Part shown: piece by piece, positions 32,518 through 44,536 of the stretch | How the letters are laid out: each line of letters opens with the position of its first letter | How positions within the stretch are numbered: position 1 is the first letter of the stretch | Assembly: GCF_026213295.1 (NCBI RefSeq) | Contig: NC_079413.1 | Location: 19,864,378 to 19,928,377, forward strand | Length of the DNA stretch: 64,000 bases | Reading direction: 5' to 3' | Origin: Gadus chalcogrammus | Lineage: Eukaryota > Chordata > Actinopteri > Gadiformes > Gadidae | Notes under the pieces: model-generated | Database searches by the model: none | What the model saw: the letters and a program-made list of their open reading frames with translations, nothing else | Told to the model about the DNA's origin: nothing | Translations under genes and position numbers: made by a program

Positions 32518-33224
32518 AAGGGAACATGTCTGTATGTTTAAATTACAGTTTGTGTGTGGCTTTGTATTGTAAAAAATATGAATACACTTTAATAACATTG
32601 TTTTGTACATCGAATTTATGAATGTTCACAGGATTTCACTAGAACAAGCCGTATAGTAAACTAGAGCTTCATCTTTCTTAAAAATGTAATGGAAGAATAT
32701 GTAAGGGATAATATATAGAACGCCGGTCATTATCGAGAAAATAAGCCCCGACAGGGCAAACAGGACACCGACGCGAAGCGGAGGTGTCTTGCTTCGCCAT
32801 GAAGGGGCTTATTTTGCGAAGTTCTATACATTATCCCGCTTATTACACGGCTACTTCCCAAAATGAAACAATTTATTTACAATGTATTTGTTACCAGCAT
32901 TCATAGTGTCGATCAGCAGAGAAATAGTCTGCCCAAGTCGTTGACGTCGTCGCTTAGCAACCGACAGCGCTTGGGTTGATACATATCCCGCTTATTACAT
33001 TGACAAGTTACCGGAGTACGTGTGGAGTGATACCAAAGGCAAAAAGTCATTTTGTTTACCTTGACAGCGGTCATTATTCATCCGTTGCCAATGAATTATC
33101 AAAAAATAATTGACCGCCGGAAGTTGTGAAGTGCCCATGCAAGTGAACGGAACGTTGAAAAAACCTGTGTAATAATTAAGCAATAGATCACGCCAGGCTG
33201 TGGTATGTGCTCATTATACCACTG
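32518..33224. other. 3' flank with palindromic DNA-element remnant
   Basis: From about 32745 the sequence contains inverted blocks (AATAAGCCCC and GGGGCTTATT around GACAGGGCAAACAGG). Near 33180-33224 CAATAGATCACGCCAGGC and TGTGCTCATTATACCACTG mirror sequence at 35660-35705. This is an older element into which the TTAA element at 33229 inserted. No coding sequence. Confidence 0.5.
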
Positions 33225-33228
33225 TTAA

Positions 33229-35605
33229 AGGCCCACTATGCAACTTCGGGCATTTCTTCGCTGTTTTCTTGGTTTTGGCACGCACATTTCTCTACACAGC
33301 GCCCCCTACAGCTTCGTAGTAGATATTTCACAACACTGTCGTAACAACTCGTTGACGACCCTTCCCCATGCACTTCTACGCGAGCCATGTGCATTTGTTT
33401 TCAAAGAAGCCGGCGAATGCGTGGAGCCATGTCCGAAGTAGATGTTCATAAAGTGTAGGCAAGGTTATACATTTTTAAAAGGGTGTATTTGTATTGCATA
33501 AACATAAATCCATCCTTTTTTATAGTTGACGGGGAGAATTTATATCCTAGATTATAATTGTTTTATCTTAGGTTGAACAGAACAATCAGTAGCCGCGTTT
33601 ACATGGTCATGTATACGCCTCATTCGGAATACAATTATCTGTTCGGCATAGATACTATGCCGAATAGTGGGTTAAGTGGTGGTGTAGTCCGTTTTAATCG
33701 ACATGTATACACTTATTCCGAATAGATTGGGGTTTAACTTAGAGCAGCCGCAGTAGTTCGCCATTGGTCCACTGAGCTCTGTCGGTACTTTTAAGCACAC
33801 CGAACTTCACCGCTGTCAAGGAAAGTGGATTTATTGCCTGATTCACGTCTTTGTTATCACTCCGTAAAAGTAGTCCGGTAAGCGTGTCCGGTTGCTTAGC
33901 GACGGGACATGGGTGTTTATTAATGACGTGTCCGCGCGCGTCCGAAATAACTGTAAATGAGTAGGCTACTACTAGTACTTTTGCAGGCTGAACGTTAAAA
34001 TACTTCTTAACTTAGAGAGATGGCATCTGCAGTAGTGCGCAAATGGACCTTCGAGGATTCCTGGTCACTAAATTCCCGTAAGACCACTCTCTCCCACCAG
34101 TCTTGGCTGCGGACTCGCATCCAAATTCCTCTTGTTTGCGGCGGAGCTTAGGGTAAATATAAAGATCTGACGAGAAATTGACGTTGCTGCGCTGTCCTGC
34201 TCCTTCTTAATCGAAGGAGCAGGCAGAGAAAAGCTCTCTCCTGTTGTGCTTTCATTAAAATCTAATTTAAAATCCCCGATAGTGATTAGACATCCATTAT
34301 GTCGCCACCGGTCCAGAGATGTGTCAGGTGTGCGCGAGAGACATAACGGACACTTTTTTTACTGCCATGTATACAGTACATTCGGAACACATTTTAGGAA
34401 CAGATCTATGCCGCATAGAAATCTATGCGGATCAGATGTGCCATGTAAACGCGGCTAGTGTAAGAGGTTTGGCCAACATAATAATCTAAATAAACAAGAA
34501 CCTGGATTCGGGGATTCAGTCTGTATCTGGGGGACGAGACAGACGAACAGCAAAACACCCATGGAAACAAAGGTGTTTATATGGTTGCAACCAAGCAAGC
34601 TAGAAACATACAGGGCTCACAACAAAACGGTCGAGAAAACAATTTTTACAGGGCTCACAACAAAATGGTTGAGCAAACACATTTGTACAGAGACTATCAA
34701 CATCAAGAATACCACGAAGACAAAGGCCACCCAAGGGTACTTTCAATTTCAAAAGCAACACGGCCGAGTCGGCGTCTGATTTGCAGTCTTCTTTTTCTTT
34801 CAGTTCACGCTATTCCTGAAAAGCTTGCCCAACGTTTACTCGTGTCTGGCCTCTCTACCGGTCAGTCTCCCTTTTCTCTTCTTCTGTTCTTCCGACATTG
34901 GGTTTCTCTGTCTCTTTTTAGTCGGCTCATCTATGATGAATATAACAATCCCTTAGTGACTTGTGTTTATATCGAGCCGGTTCCGTGTTTGGAGGTCTGT
35001 GCCGTAAAGCAATTCGTTACTTCGCGAGACCCGAGACTCCGGCGAGAGTGGGCGGCGGGTCGCCGGCAGAAACATATTCCTTTTCTCCGCCAAGATGCGC
35101 AAGGGGGAGTCAAAACAACGAACAATCGAACAAAAATGTATGATAGAACCATCGCAATGAATCTTAGCCTGTTATATTAAGGTAAATCAAGCCAAAAAAG
35201 TTGCATAGTTCCCCTTTCACTCGTGTCTGATCTCTTTTCTGGTCCATTCTTCTCGACGGTCGCCTCTTGGGTCCCTTATCAGTCGATTTATCCATGATGA
35301 ATGCAACAATTGCCTCGCAACCGGCTGTTTATATCTAGCCAGTGCCATGTTTGGGTGTGTGTCTGTGCCGTAAAGCATTTTCGAAACTACAATCTGACTA
35401 CATTTTCGAGGATATTCGCTGCGTCACATCCGGATTGTGTCGGTCCGAACAGAGCAAGCTGCATGTGCGCTTTTTCACTGGAGAGGCGACATGGGTAAAT
35501 GACACACCCACCAATCGACCCAGAAATGGATGCAGAACCATCAGCATAACTCTCAACCTGCATACTTAATGTAATTTTGGCTAAAAAAAGTTGCATAGTG
35601 GGCCT
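33229..35605. mobile_element. TTAA-flanked DNA element (family B), with nested insertion
   Basis: The termini AGGCCCACTATGCAACTT and AAGTTGCATAGTGGGCCT are inverted and flanked by TTAA (33225-33228, 35606-35609). An inner element occupies 33592-34455. The right half has two diverged tandem units (34840-35210 and 35220-35600) sharing CGTGTCTG, TGATGAAT and GTGCCGTAAAGCA. No transposase gene is seen. Confidence 0.8.
33592..34455. mobile_element. Nested DNA element with GCCGCGTTTACATG termini
   Basis: Inverted ends GCCGCGTTTACATG and CATGTAAACGCGGC are each bordered by TA (33590-33591, 34456-34457). Subterminal ATTCGGAA and ATGCCGAATAG motifs repeat. One short plus-strand frame (MASAVVRKWTFEDSWSL, about 34020) could be a Myb-like remnant, but this is weak. 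Confidence 0.65.
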
Positions 35606-35609
35606 TTAA

Positions 35610-37329
35610 GGGGCGTTGTCCGGCCCTGACGCGCAGCGGAGGGCCGGCGACCCCCTTCATAGTGGTATAATGAGCACATGGCACTGACTGAAGTGATCTA
35701 TTGCTTTTATACAACGGTTACTGTTATGGCGAAACGAAATTCATAGACACACTACATTTAAAAAGAAACAAAGAAAGTCAAAGTAGCCGTTTTGTTAAAG
35801 AATACAAAAAAGTAGTCCCTCCTGGCTGCCGCTATGCATCGACGGTCGCTATGCAACACACATTAGCGTCCCTCCGAGAGAAGGCTCCGATAGAGCGGTT
35901 CGCCGGCAATTTATCCTATGGAGCAGTTCACTCGCCGTGTGCCTAAGCTTTCGTTAGTCTCTCCATCGCCTTGCTCACTCCCGGAGTTACAACATTTACA
36001 CCCTCTCCATCATCCAACACATGTTTTACTTTGTAACTGTTTCTACTTCCAGGCGCGGAGTGATATGCAAACTTTCACAAAATGATCGGGCGTCATAGCA
36101 GTTATGTATATGCTCATTATACAACAGTTGGGAGCCAATCAGATCGCTGGATTTAGGGGACCCGTTGTATAAACTATAATAACTTACCTTAAGTTCTATT
36201 TTCGTTCCACAAGTTTGAATTCAGCTGTTCTGAAAATGAAAATCCTGACAATCCGAGTCAGAGTTCTGGTTTCTTCGAAAGGATTCCAAACTTGCTGATT
36301 TTCTTACAGAGAGAGACGATCCAGAAATTGGAATTAAACAACTGAATCATGAGATATGCAAATGCAAATTTACAGATATCTCATTACTCATCAGCCTCCG
36401 TAAATTTGTTTCGACCACATTAGCCCACAGGTGATGACAAAAGCTAATATTTAGTTTTCTCCTCAGACAAGCAAATAGTCGATTTCATCTCCAAACTATA
36501 TGAGCCGCCCTGGGGCCAAGTCTAGCTTTCGGACGTATTTACAAGGTAGACTAGAAGATACATAGAACCGAAATCTGACCTGTGCTTACCAGGTGAGAAT
36601 GCTAATGTTACATGGTTACCAGTGGCGGACTAAGGTGGTCATTGGCCCCTAGGCTATTATTTTTCTGAATCCACCTTACTGGTCTTGCAAAATAACTTAA
36701 TTTAAACAAATAAAAAACACATGCATTAACAGTACACGTTCACACAGTTTTCACAATAAAAGCCCTTTTGACGTGTTCTCGATATTTTGCATACATCAGG
36801 AAAAGTTATTTTGTTTTTTTTGGAACTTGTTGCCACTCAGAACCTCGACGAAAGGTCTCAACCCAATGAAAACTTAAAAGGACCAATCAGTGCTAGTGTG
36901 ACAAGTTCAACTATATTACACTAATGGCCTGTTATAAAAAAAGTATAATAGGTTCATGGTCAGCGAAAATGTGTAAAAAGGTTAGAAAGATTATATGAGT
37001 AACAGTTCATAGTGTTTGAATAAAAACATTTGTGTTTAACACAATTGTGTTAAGCAGTTTAAACACAATTTAAAGTCGTTTTTCAACGTTTAAAAATGGT
37101 TGAACCTCGAAACTGCGGTGTCCGTCCCACAAAACTAAGTTACCATTGTGGAAAAATCACTATATCACTCATGATTATTTATCCCCATTTTCAGATATGT
37201 AGTGGATATTAAAGAGAGTTAGCTTGACTGAAATAACTTCATAACATGTCAATAGTGTCGAGTGTCGAGGGATAGTGTGAGAGTTATGTTTTGTGGAGTA
37301 TAATAACATGTGTGCGTAGGCGAAAGAAA
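35610..37329. other. Non-coding, outer palindromic element and unknown sequence
   Basis: At 35655-35710 the mirror of 33175-33224 appears, and near 36100-36180 CTCATTATACAACAG and CCGTTGTATAA suggest another end of the host element. At 36625 ACCAGTGGCGGACTAAGG resembles a hAT terminus. No gene was recognised. Confidence 0.4.
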
Positions 37330-37800
37330 GTTACAGATATCTACAATTTTAGATATCTCTAATCAAAATTCCTTTCAAGATATCTATAACTTGATAATAG
37401 ATATCTACATTTCAATTATGACTATCCCTAACTCCAGTTTGAGATATCTACAACGTCATTTTGACTAGTCATAACTCCAGTTAGAGATATCTACAAAGTC
37501 ATTTCGCCTAGTCAAAACTTAATTCAAGATATCTGAAAAGGGACATGTAGATATCTTGAATTGAGGTGAATTAAAGATATCTTCAACTGGAATTATGACT
37601 GGTCAGAATCAAATTATAGATATCTCAAACTGGAAATACAGATATCTACAATTCAGTTGCAGATATCCGTAATTCACAAAGTGGATATCCGCAACTGAAT
37701 TGTAGATATCTGCAATGAGAAACCCCATAGACATGAATGGCGAAAATTACATCATTTCTCCTAGGAGGAATGCCTTTGTGGATATCTGAAATGACAATTT
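37330..37800. repeat. GATATC-rich palindromic repeat block
   Basis: The self-complementary GATATC, mostly as AGATATCT, occurs about fifteen times within 470 bases at irregular spacing in both orientations. Confidence 0.8.
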
Positions 37801-37820
37801 TGGATAGGAGGAATGTAGTC

Positions 37821-37821
<1 letters not shown>

Positions 37822-37902
<81 letters not shown>
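37822..37902. repeat. (CT)n microsatellite
   Basis: About 80 bases of near-perfect CT dinucleotides, followed by an (ATA)n run at 37912-37931. Confidence 0.97.
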
Positions 37903-37905
<3 letters not shown>

Positions 37906-37911
37906 GCTCAT

Positions 37912-38300
37912 AATAATAATAATAATAATAATTCATTTATTTTGTATAGTGCTTTTCGATGACCCAAAGAAGCTTACAGTGATGTGGTCATAAACACGAG
38001 AAGGGTGATGACAATCAGGGGGAACAAGCGGAAGACAGCACAACAGAGAACAGAAGCAAGGTGGAGCGTGAAAATAGATAGGGAGGAAGGTGGTTATGGG
38101 TAGGGGAGGTCAAAGGCTTGGGAAAAGAGGAACGTTTCTAGACGGGATTGGAATATGGGAAGCGAGGGAGAGTCGTGGACAGGTTTGGGGAGGGTGTTCA
38201 ATAGATACATTTGGATTCTCGCCGACACAGAGCACCGATCAGAGTACTTAATAATGCCATTAAAGAGCCCGGGAACCCACTGTTTCAGCGGGAATTCCAA
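37912..38300 (-). mobile_element. Possible LINE 3' fragment with (TTA)n tail
   Basis: On the minus strand a short frame reads SLPIFQSRLETFLFSQAFDL, like the C-terminus of L2-type LINE proteins, and the fragment ends in a (TTA)n tail. Sequence resembling ATAGCGCTTTTC inside is common in fish repeats; a related piece lies at 5350-5395 in a TOGARAM intron. Confidence 0.45.
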
Positions 38301-38780
38301 CACTATTACACTTTTTGCACCTTCAACAACGTCCTTGGGGGTTCTGTGTGTTTGGGGTTAGTTCCAGAACCAGCTGGTTGACGGGACATATTTCAGGGTG
38401 GGTCTATGCTGGCTTAAGCCCCACCTTTACAGCACAGATAGTTAGAAGACTGAAGAAGTTTCAGATAGGATCTGGAGGAGAGTCACACAATCTGCCGGCG
38501 ATTTGAGTTCGCCCTGCAGAAGGGAATGGAGAAGGGCAATGCATTTCTTTCTGTTTCCGTTACGTTTTTTCGGGAGCCAATCACCAAGCTGGCTTTTCCC
38601 CCTGGCGTGCTATTGGCTGGTTTAATAAAATGACGTCAGGGAAGCGGCAGAAAGCAGCCAATTGCGTACAGACATTTGAACTAGGCCTATTGATCACGCC
38701 TCTTGTGCTGAAGAAAATGACAGCAGCTTCCCAAGACCAAGGTCTGGTAATAGCCAGGCTAACACAGCAGCAGATGAACC
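38300..38780 (+). promoter_or_regulatory. Paralogous 5' flank of SLC5A7-like exon 1
   Basis: Sequence at 38265-38490 matches the reverse complement of 55880-56190 (shared GAGCCCGGGAACCCA, GTTCTGTGTGTTTGGGGTTA and TTTCAGATAGGATC). About 280 bases at 38487-38765 are extra relative to that copy. Conservation upstream of both ATGs implies a duplicated promoter and 5' UTR. Confidence 0.65.
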
Positions 38781-38874
38781 ATGGCTCTCAACGTTCCAGG
38801 AGTGGAGATGATGGTCTTCTTCTACCTGATGGTCCTTGGAACCGGTATCTGGGCATCTTTCAAATCCAAGAGGG
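38781..38874 (+). pseudogene. SLC5A7-like exon 1, 5' half, broken
   Basis: Encodes MALNVPGVEMMVFFYLMVLG and TGIWASFKSKR, the N-terminus and first transmembrane segment of a CHT1-like protein (family start [20 protein letters not shown]). Homology to the copy at 55839 ends after SKR-G. Family-A element sequence then runs to 39045, and gypsy sequence starts after that. The exon cannot be completed at this place. Confidence 0.8.
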
Positions 38875-39047
38875 TGTGTGTAATCGCACACACAAACACA
38901 TGTGGCGCTCGCACGGTCGTGGTTCATTGCCTCATTGGCGTGCCAAATTCTCTGGGCTGGCAAGGCAGAAAAGGGGGAAGTGGCATCTCCCCTTTTGACG
39001 ACATATGTGGGGAAAATTCCAAAACGGCACGTCTGAGCTTCGTTTTT

Positions 39048-40236
39048 TCATCCTGTATCCAATGGCCCGTCTTGGGCTCGTAACGTCTGGGTGGCCTCCT
39101 CGCGCGTCACGGCTGTCAAAGATGGGGCGACTGCGACGCCGGAAGCGACGCCGGAAGCGACGCATCTGGGTCGACGCCCAGATGCGTCAGAGGATGCCTC
39201 ACCAGGGGGCTCCGGCGGGGAGGTGTCCAAAGCCGCGTCACAGGGTCCATCTGCTGCCTGAGGAACGACTCCCCGGGGCATCACTAGCCCAGGGTGGACA
39301 GGCAGGGGCTGGCGATCCAAGGTCGCGGGCGGCATCAACAGGGCAGCTGGCTGCCGCCGGGCGTAAGGGGTAGCTGGAGTGTAGCTGCGAAGGAATCGCC
39401 GGTTGTGCAAAGTCAGGCGCCCCGACCCGTCAACCCTAACCCGATACTGATCGTGACCCAGTGACTCCACCACGACCCCTGACCGGTCCCACTTGTGTGG
39501 ACTCGGGCCCTGCTGATTCTGGAGGAATACTGTCTCACCAAGTAGCAATGGGCGGAGTGGTCTCAAGTGAGCCCTCAAAGACTCAGTGATGCGGGACATC
39601 CGGGTCCGAAGGGCGTCCTCCTTCGCGGCCCATGCCGCTTTTCTAGCCTGTTGACGAAAGAAAAAGAGTCTCGAAGGGGACGACCAATGTAATCTGCGCT
39701 GGTGAGAGGTTGCAGTCGGGGTCAGGATTGACGCGCAACTGCAACATGGCACGCAAAAGACGATCATGATCAAAACCGCCAGTGTTGTACACCAGAAGAC
39801 GCTTAGCAGTCTTCACCGCAACTTCCGCCCTCCCATTCGACCGTGGAAAACCGACCGAGGACACGCGATGTCTGACGTGCCATAATCGGAGGAAGTCCGC
39901 TGTATGGCTAGCTTTGAACTCTGGACCAACATCGCTCGAAAGTTCCTCCGGCACGCCAAAGGTGGCAAAGAACGTGCGTAGGTGGCGAACCAAGCCAGCC
40001 GAGCCTCCCAGATCAGTGCCTGCTGTTGAGCAGACGACCTCCACCCAGCCCGAGAGTCGATCACCGACAACCAGGTAGTGGCGGCCTCCGTAATCAAAGA
40101 AGTTAGCAAACACCGTCTCAAACGGGGTGGATGACGGTGAGGATGGTAGGGGTGGCGTGGATGCCTGTGACGGAGCATTGCGGTTAGGCCTAAAAAAAAA
40201 AATTGTTTGGTTCCGGTTTCCGACCGACCCTGTCAA
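39048..40236 (-). pseudogene. Gypsy integrase and C-terminal tail
   Basis: Minus-strand integrase core: ANFFDYGGRHYLVVGDRLSG, SDVGPEFKASHTADFLRLW and GFPRSNGRAEVAVKTAKRLL supply the D,D,E positions, with the last in NGRAEVAVK. A frame change near 39650 leads to the tail (MSRITESLRAHLRPLRPLL, VRVDGSGRLTLHNRRFLRSY). Family position after RNase H is the standard Ty3/gypsy order. Confidence 0.85.
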
Positions 40237-40400
40237 TTTATGTGTGACCCAAATTATTTTATGAGCTTTAAAAAAATAAATAAAAAAAATCGTTTTTTTT
40301 TTTTTTGATGCAAACTATAATTACTTTTTTGTACAGCTCCTCTTCATTCTATACAAGGATGAGCGAATTTTCTCGTTTTTAAATGAAAACAACCTACCTA

Positions 40401-42845
40401 TCATTCGCTGCCGCTGGAAAAAATAAAATAAAAAAATAAAATGTACTGTCGCTTTGGATAAAAGCGTATGCTAAATCCCCTAAATGTAAATGTAAATGTC
40501 TCTCGTGCGAGAAGGGACCATGAGATGGCTCCTAGTTCTTGTGCATTGTCGCGGATGGAAGCCATAAGTGCGGATCCCACTGATACGCTAGGCGATCCCA
40601 ATGAGAGGCCGTTCGCAGAGCCCGAGAGGGAAGGATGCCTCGAAGTCGCATCAGCAGTGTGGTTGCTGTTGCCAGGTAGGTACACAATGTCAAAGCGCCA
40701 TGGGAGGGTATGCTGCTTGAGTCTGAACAGGCGTGAGTTTATCTCATCTAGCGTGCGGTCGCCGAAGATCTTCACAAGGGGCTTATGGTCTGGTGACTAC
40801 GATGAGGTTGTCCCATCCTTGTGTGAAGTATCGTGTCTGCTCCAGGCCCCAGGCCACGGCCAGGGCCTCTCCTTCGATGGCCGCACAGAGTTGCTCCGCT
40901 GAGGATAGGAACCGTGAACCGGCGAGGGTGATCCGCCATCCGTCAGGTATGCCCGAAGTGCAGCTACAATGTTGTTGGAGCAGGAAGTAGCCAATGCCAC
41001 GCCTGGACCAGTCAGGGCGGAGGCATGTGCGCCTCCGCATGTCGTAGATCTCCACGCCCTCACGGATGGCCCCAATTATGGCCTGTTTGGACGTTTGGAA
41101 GGCTTCCTCCAATTCAGGGGACCATGATAATTTGCAGGGTGGGCTGAGGAATGGCTTGAATAGTGCCATAGTGTCGCGCAACTGGGCGTAGTTCGCCACC
41201 TGGTTGACCAGGCCAAACCAGCTTCTGATATCCGTCATGGAGTCCGGGGTGGGGAAGTCCCGGATGGCGTCCAAGTAATTCGGAAGCGGCTCTATGGTGG
41301 CTTCTGACACCCTGAACCCAGCAAAGTACACGCTCCTCTCCGAAAATTGAAACTTATCTGGGTTCAACACAATGCCCGACCGGCCGACACGTGTCAGGAA
41401 GTCCACCAGTGATGCTCCAGGTCAGTATCATAGTGGACAGTGTCATCCACACAACGTTCTTTGCGCTCGAAGTCCGAGAGGATAGCGTCAAAACGACGGT
41501 TGTAGCCGTCCCCAGATGACAGGAAACCTTGCGGCGCCCACACGCCGGGGCACACTATGGTAGTTGTTCCGGGCATCCGTGACGGTTTTCCAGGTGTCCC
41601 CCGGGATGCGAGGTGCAAGGTGGAATGGGGATTCAGTGGCGAAGGTTTCACGTTGGCAGAACTTGTTAAGAGGTGAAAGGTCCACGGTCCTGCGAGGGGA
41701 GCCGTCGTGCTTCCTTGTGACTACCATACGATGGCATCATGTCACTGGCTCACCGTATGGCACACGTTCAATGACTCCAAGGGCTTCGTCCCGAAGGAGG
41801 TCATCGTAGACTCTTTGCTGCCAGTGCAAAGGCACAATAGCCGCAGTGTGGCATGCCTTCGGCGTGGCTGCTGGGTCCATGTGCATTTTGATAGGGGGCC
41901 CCTCCATGCAAGGCAAAGCTTGATGAGGGCAAGTGTTGAATGTAGATGAGGCGTATCTCTCCAGTAGCCAATCTTTCATCCGACCATTGTTCTCCGGTGA
42001 ACAGGGGAACGGTAACGCCTGAGGCCGTGGTGGAGGGGCTGTAAGCTTGGGGCATGAGCACTGAGCGTCCTGGGGATTACCCTGGTCTGTGCAGCCACTG
42101 TCGGCAGACCTCGTAGCATTCACATACAAGGGCTTGATTATTACGTCACGTGCGCCAGGGCCATGCTCGTCTCTGGGTCCTCCATTGGTACCCGATGGGA
42201 AGTCCGCAGGGAAGAGGCTGAGGTTAAGCAGTGACTCGTAGGAGAGGTACATCGCTCGAACTGAGCTGCTCACGTACACCATCGAGCGGCAGGACGTAAC
42301 ACCACTGTCGCTGGGGGCTGTTGAGAGCCTAGCGAAGAATGCTCCCTCAATGGCTATAGGGGAGCGGTTTGCGGCTGACAGGCTAAGATTGACAGGACGC
42401 AGGTCATAACGCGAGAATCCGCAGGCGAGGAACTCCTCTAGCGACCACAGATCAGATTGTGCACCAGTGTCTGCAATGGATATGTTCACTCCATCGCCCG
42501 AGTTTCGTTGGCTGATGCTGTCCCGCGGTCCGACTGACCTGTCAACTGAGATGGTGATAAAGACTCGGAGGTGGTCTCTCAGCTTGGCCCGCCTCCATTC
42601 ACCGCTGGAGGGAATGTGGTGCCCGAGCCTCTGCTGTCGGCGGGCCCTATAGCAGCCGACACAAATCTGGTGGGGCTTGGTATTCCAACCTCGAGAACCC
42701 TCCGTGAAGACCTTAAAGGTGCTTCTACAGCCCGGGCACGAGGCTTGCCTAGCCCTGTCTGTTGGGGCTGGGGTCGTGGCGTGGCTCGTCTGTGGATTTT
42801 TCTGTAGGCGCGGGAATGATGACATGGTAGTCAGAGTGGACGACG
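40401..42845 (-). pseudogene. Gypsy protease, reverse transcriptase and RNase H
   Basis: On the minus strand: a cysteine pair region (CPGCRSTFKVFTEG, CVGCYRARRQQR), protease core ISIADTGAQSDLWSLEEF, RT fingers (VVTRKHDGSPRRTVDLSPLN), active-site region CVDDTVHYDTDLE (a YxDD variant), thumb (VLNPDKFQFSERSVYFAGF) and RNase H (EGEALAVAWGLEQTRYF, PWRFDIVYLPGNSNHTADAT). Several frameshifts split it, near 41730, 41490 and 40780. The replaced first residue of the YxDD box may itself be a mutation. Confidence 0.85.
40441..40500 (+). repeat. SINE tail fragment
   Basis: GTCGCTTTGGATAAAAGCGT, then GCTAAAT and a short (AAATGT)n end, matches the L2-like 3' tail shared by the SINEs at 8207 and 31150; the head is missing. 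Confidence 0.6.
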
Positions 42846-42847
42846 GG

Positions 42848-44036
42848 CATGGGTGGATTACTGCACGGGCACACCGGGCACATGCCCAGGGGCCCAAGGG
42901 CTCAGGGGGGCCCTTGGGCCCCCCTGAGCCGCCCCACAAGTTACTAACAGTGGGGTCCAGGGCCCCACAAGTTACTAACAGTGAGGTCCAGGGCCCCACA
43001 AGTTACTAACACTGGGGTCCAGGGCCCCACAAGTTAGTCTAACTGAAGTATACTGAGCCGCCCCACAAGTTACTAACAGTGGGGCCCAGGGCCCCACAAG
43101 TTACTAACAGTGGGCCTCACTGTTAGTAACTTTTAATGTTGCATTGTCGAAGCAATCAGTAGAGAAATACAAAAATTGAAGCGAAAACAGCAATAGTAGG
43201 CCTATTACTATTGAGTAAATAAATTAATAAAAAGATCAATAGGGGGCACTATTTCAGTTTGAGACCGGTCACGAACAAGTCACTGTCATTTAAACATGGA
43301 GCAACGGCGCGAACTCTAAGTGGAGCATTTGAAGCAATGAATTTATTCAGTTCAGATCATTTAACAAGCCTGGAGATGATGCAACCCCAAAAGGACTGCT
43401 ACGAATTATACTCGATTGTGGACTGCAATCTATGTTTCCAAATGTGTATGTAGCGCTACGGCTTTTTCTGACTCTGCCCGTCAGTAATTGCGAAGGGGAG
43501 CGGTCATTCTCTCTTCTGTCCAGGATAAAAAATGAACTGAGGACGAAAATGTCACAAAAACGCTTCAAGGCACTTTCTCTCATGGCAATTGAGAGCGACC
43601 TTACCAATGCACTGGACTTTGATGATATCGTGGAGGATTTCGCACGGAACAGAGCCCGGAAAAAATGCATTTCATAGGTGAAATGCATTACTGTCAATTA
43701 ATGTAAGGAACTGTTCGTATTGAGTTGCTTTAAGTCGTTTTTATTTGTGGTTGAAAGCGGTGCATTCGAAATTCGTTCAAATCGCCAAAAAATTCATAAA
43801 TTATATATATTTTTTATCCTGTTTTGGTTAAATAAAGATGCATTTATTTGTATAATTATTTTGAGGTTGCCTTTCCTGTGTTACAAATCCTGCTGAGTTG
43901 CAGGTATAGGCCAATGACTTATTATCGCCAATAAGTGTGTGTATTCTTGGTGCGTGTGTTTATGTTGGAAGGGGGGGGGGGGGGGGGCTGCGGAGTCCAC
44001 GTGCCCAGGGGCCCGATATGTCATAATCCGTCTATG
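42848..44036 (+). mobile_element. hAT element, internally deleted, 8-bp target duplication
   Basis: The inverted ends CATGGGTGGATTA and TAATCCGTCTATG are flanked by ACGACGGG at 42840-42847 and 44037-44044. A 31-base tandem repeat (CCCCACAAGTTACTAACAGT plus 11 bases) lies at 42932-43115. A G-rich run lies near 43970. Only the transposase C-terminus remains. Confidence 0.92.
43432..43677 (+). pseudogene. hATC dimerisation domain remnant
   Basis: Encodes VYVALRLFLTLPVSNCEGER, SFSLLSRIKNELRTKMSQ, and ALSLMAIESDLTN, the conserved C-terminal dimerisation region of hAT transposases (ZMYM-like group). The DDE-like core is absent; weak upstream similarity at 43260-43430 is frameshifted. Confidence 0.8.
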
Positions 44037-44164
44037 ACGACGGGAGAGCATTGCGGGCCATTTTCTTTGTTTTCAACGACTGCAATTACATCGTTCACTA
44101 GTTTCGTCTGAATGTCAGGCATCCCCAGTGTCTCATGGCGTATGTCTGAGTCATAAATCCCGTT

Positions 44165-44505
44165 TGTGTGGGGACGTGCGACGTCTGGCCTGCAGGGGGA
44201 GTATGGGCAGGTTGGGAGGGCACCGGATTGGCTGGGGGGATTGGACCTGAGTGCGGGCAGGTGTCGGCACTCAGGCCAATCAGGGAGTGTTTGTACTTAT
44301 GTGCCTGCTTTTGTCTTGTAGTGAGGGGGGAATCCAGGAAGGATTGGCAGCAGAAAGGAGCCGATCGCCAACGGAGATCGCGTTGAGCAGAATATAATTT
44401 ACATTTTGTCCAATTGTCTTTGGTTGCACGTTTTTGAAAGACAATAAAAGAACTTCCTGGTGGAAGAAGCCAAGCCTGTGTCCAGCGCTTGTTGAACTCG
44501 TTACA
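44165..44505 (+). repeat. 5' LTR of Gmr1-like element
   Basis: 341 bases, TG to CA, with an AATAAA signal near 44440 in GACAATAAAAGAAC. It is nearly identical to 48722-49064. Confidence 0.95.
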
Positions 44506-44506
44506 G

Positions 44507-44524
44507 TGGAGCCCAATGTGGGGC
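44507..44524 (+). promoter_or_regulatory. Primer binding site (tRNA-Lys-like)
   Basis: TGGAGCCCAATGTGGGGC starts one base after the LTR end and matches the complement of the tRNA-Lys 3' end at 16 of 18 positions (TGGCGCCCAACGTGGGGC from general knowledge). Confidence 0.8.
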
Positions 44525-44536
44525 GAGCGCACAGAA

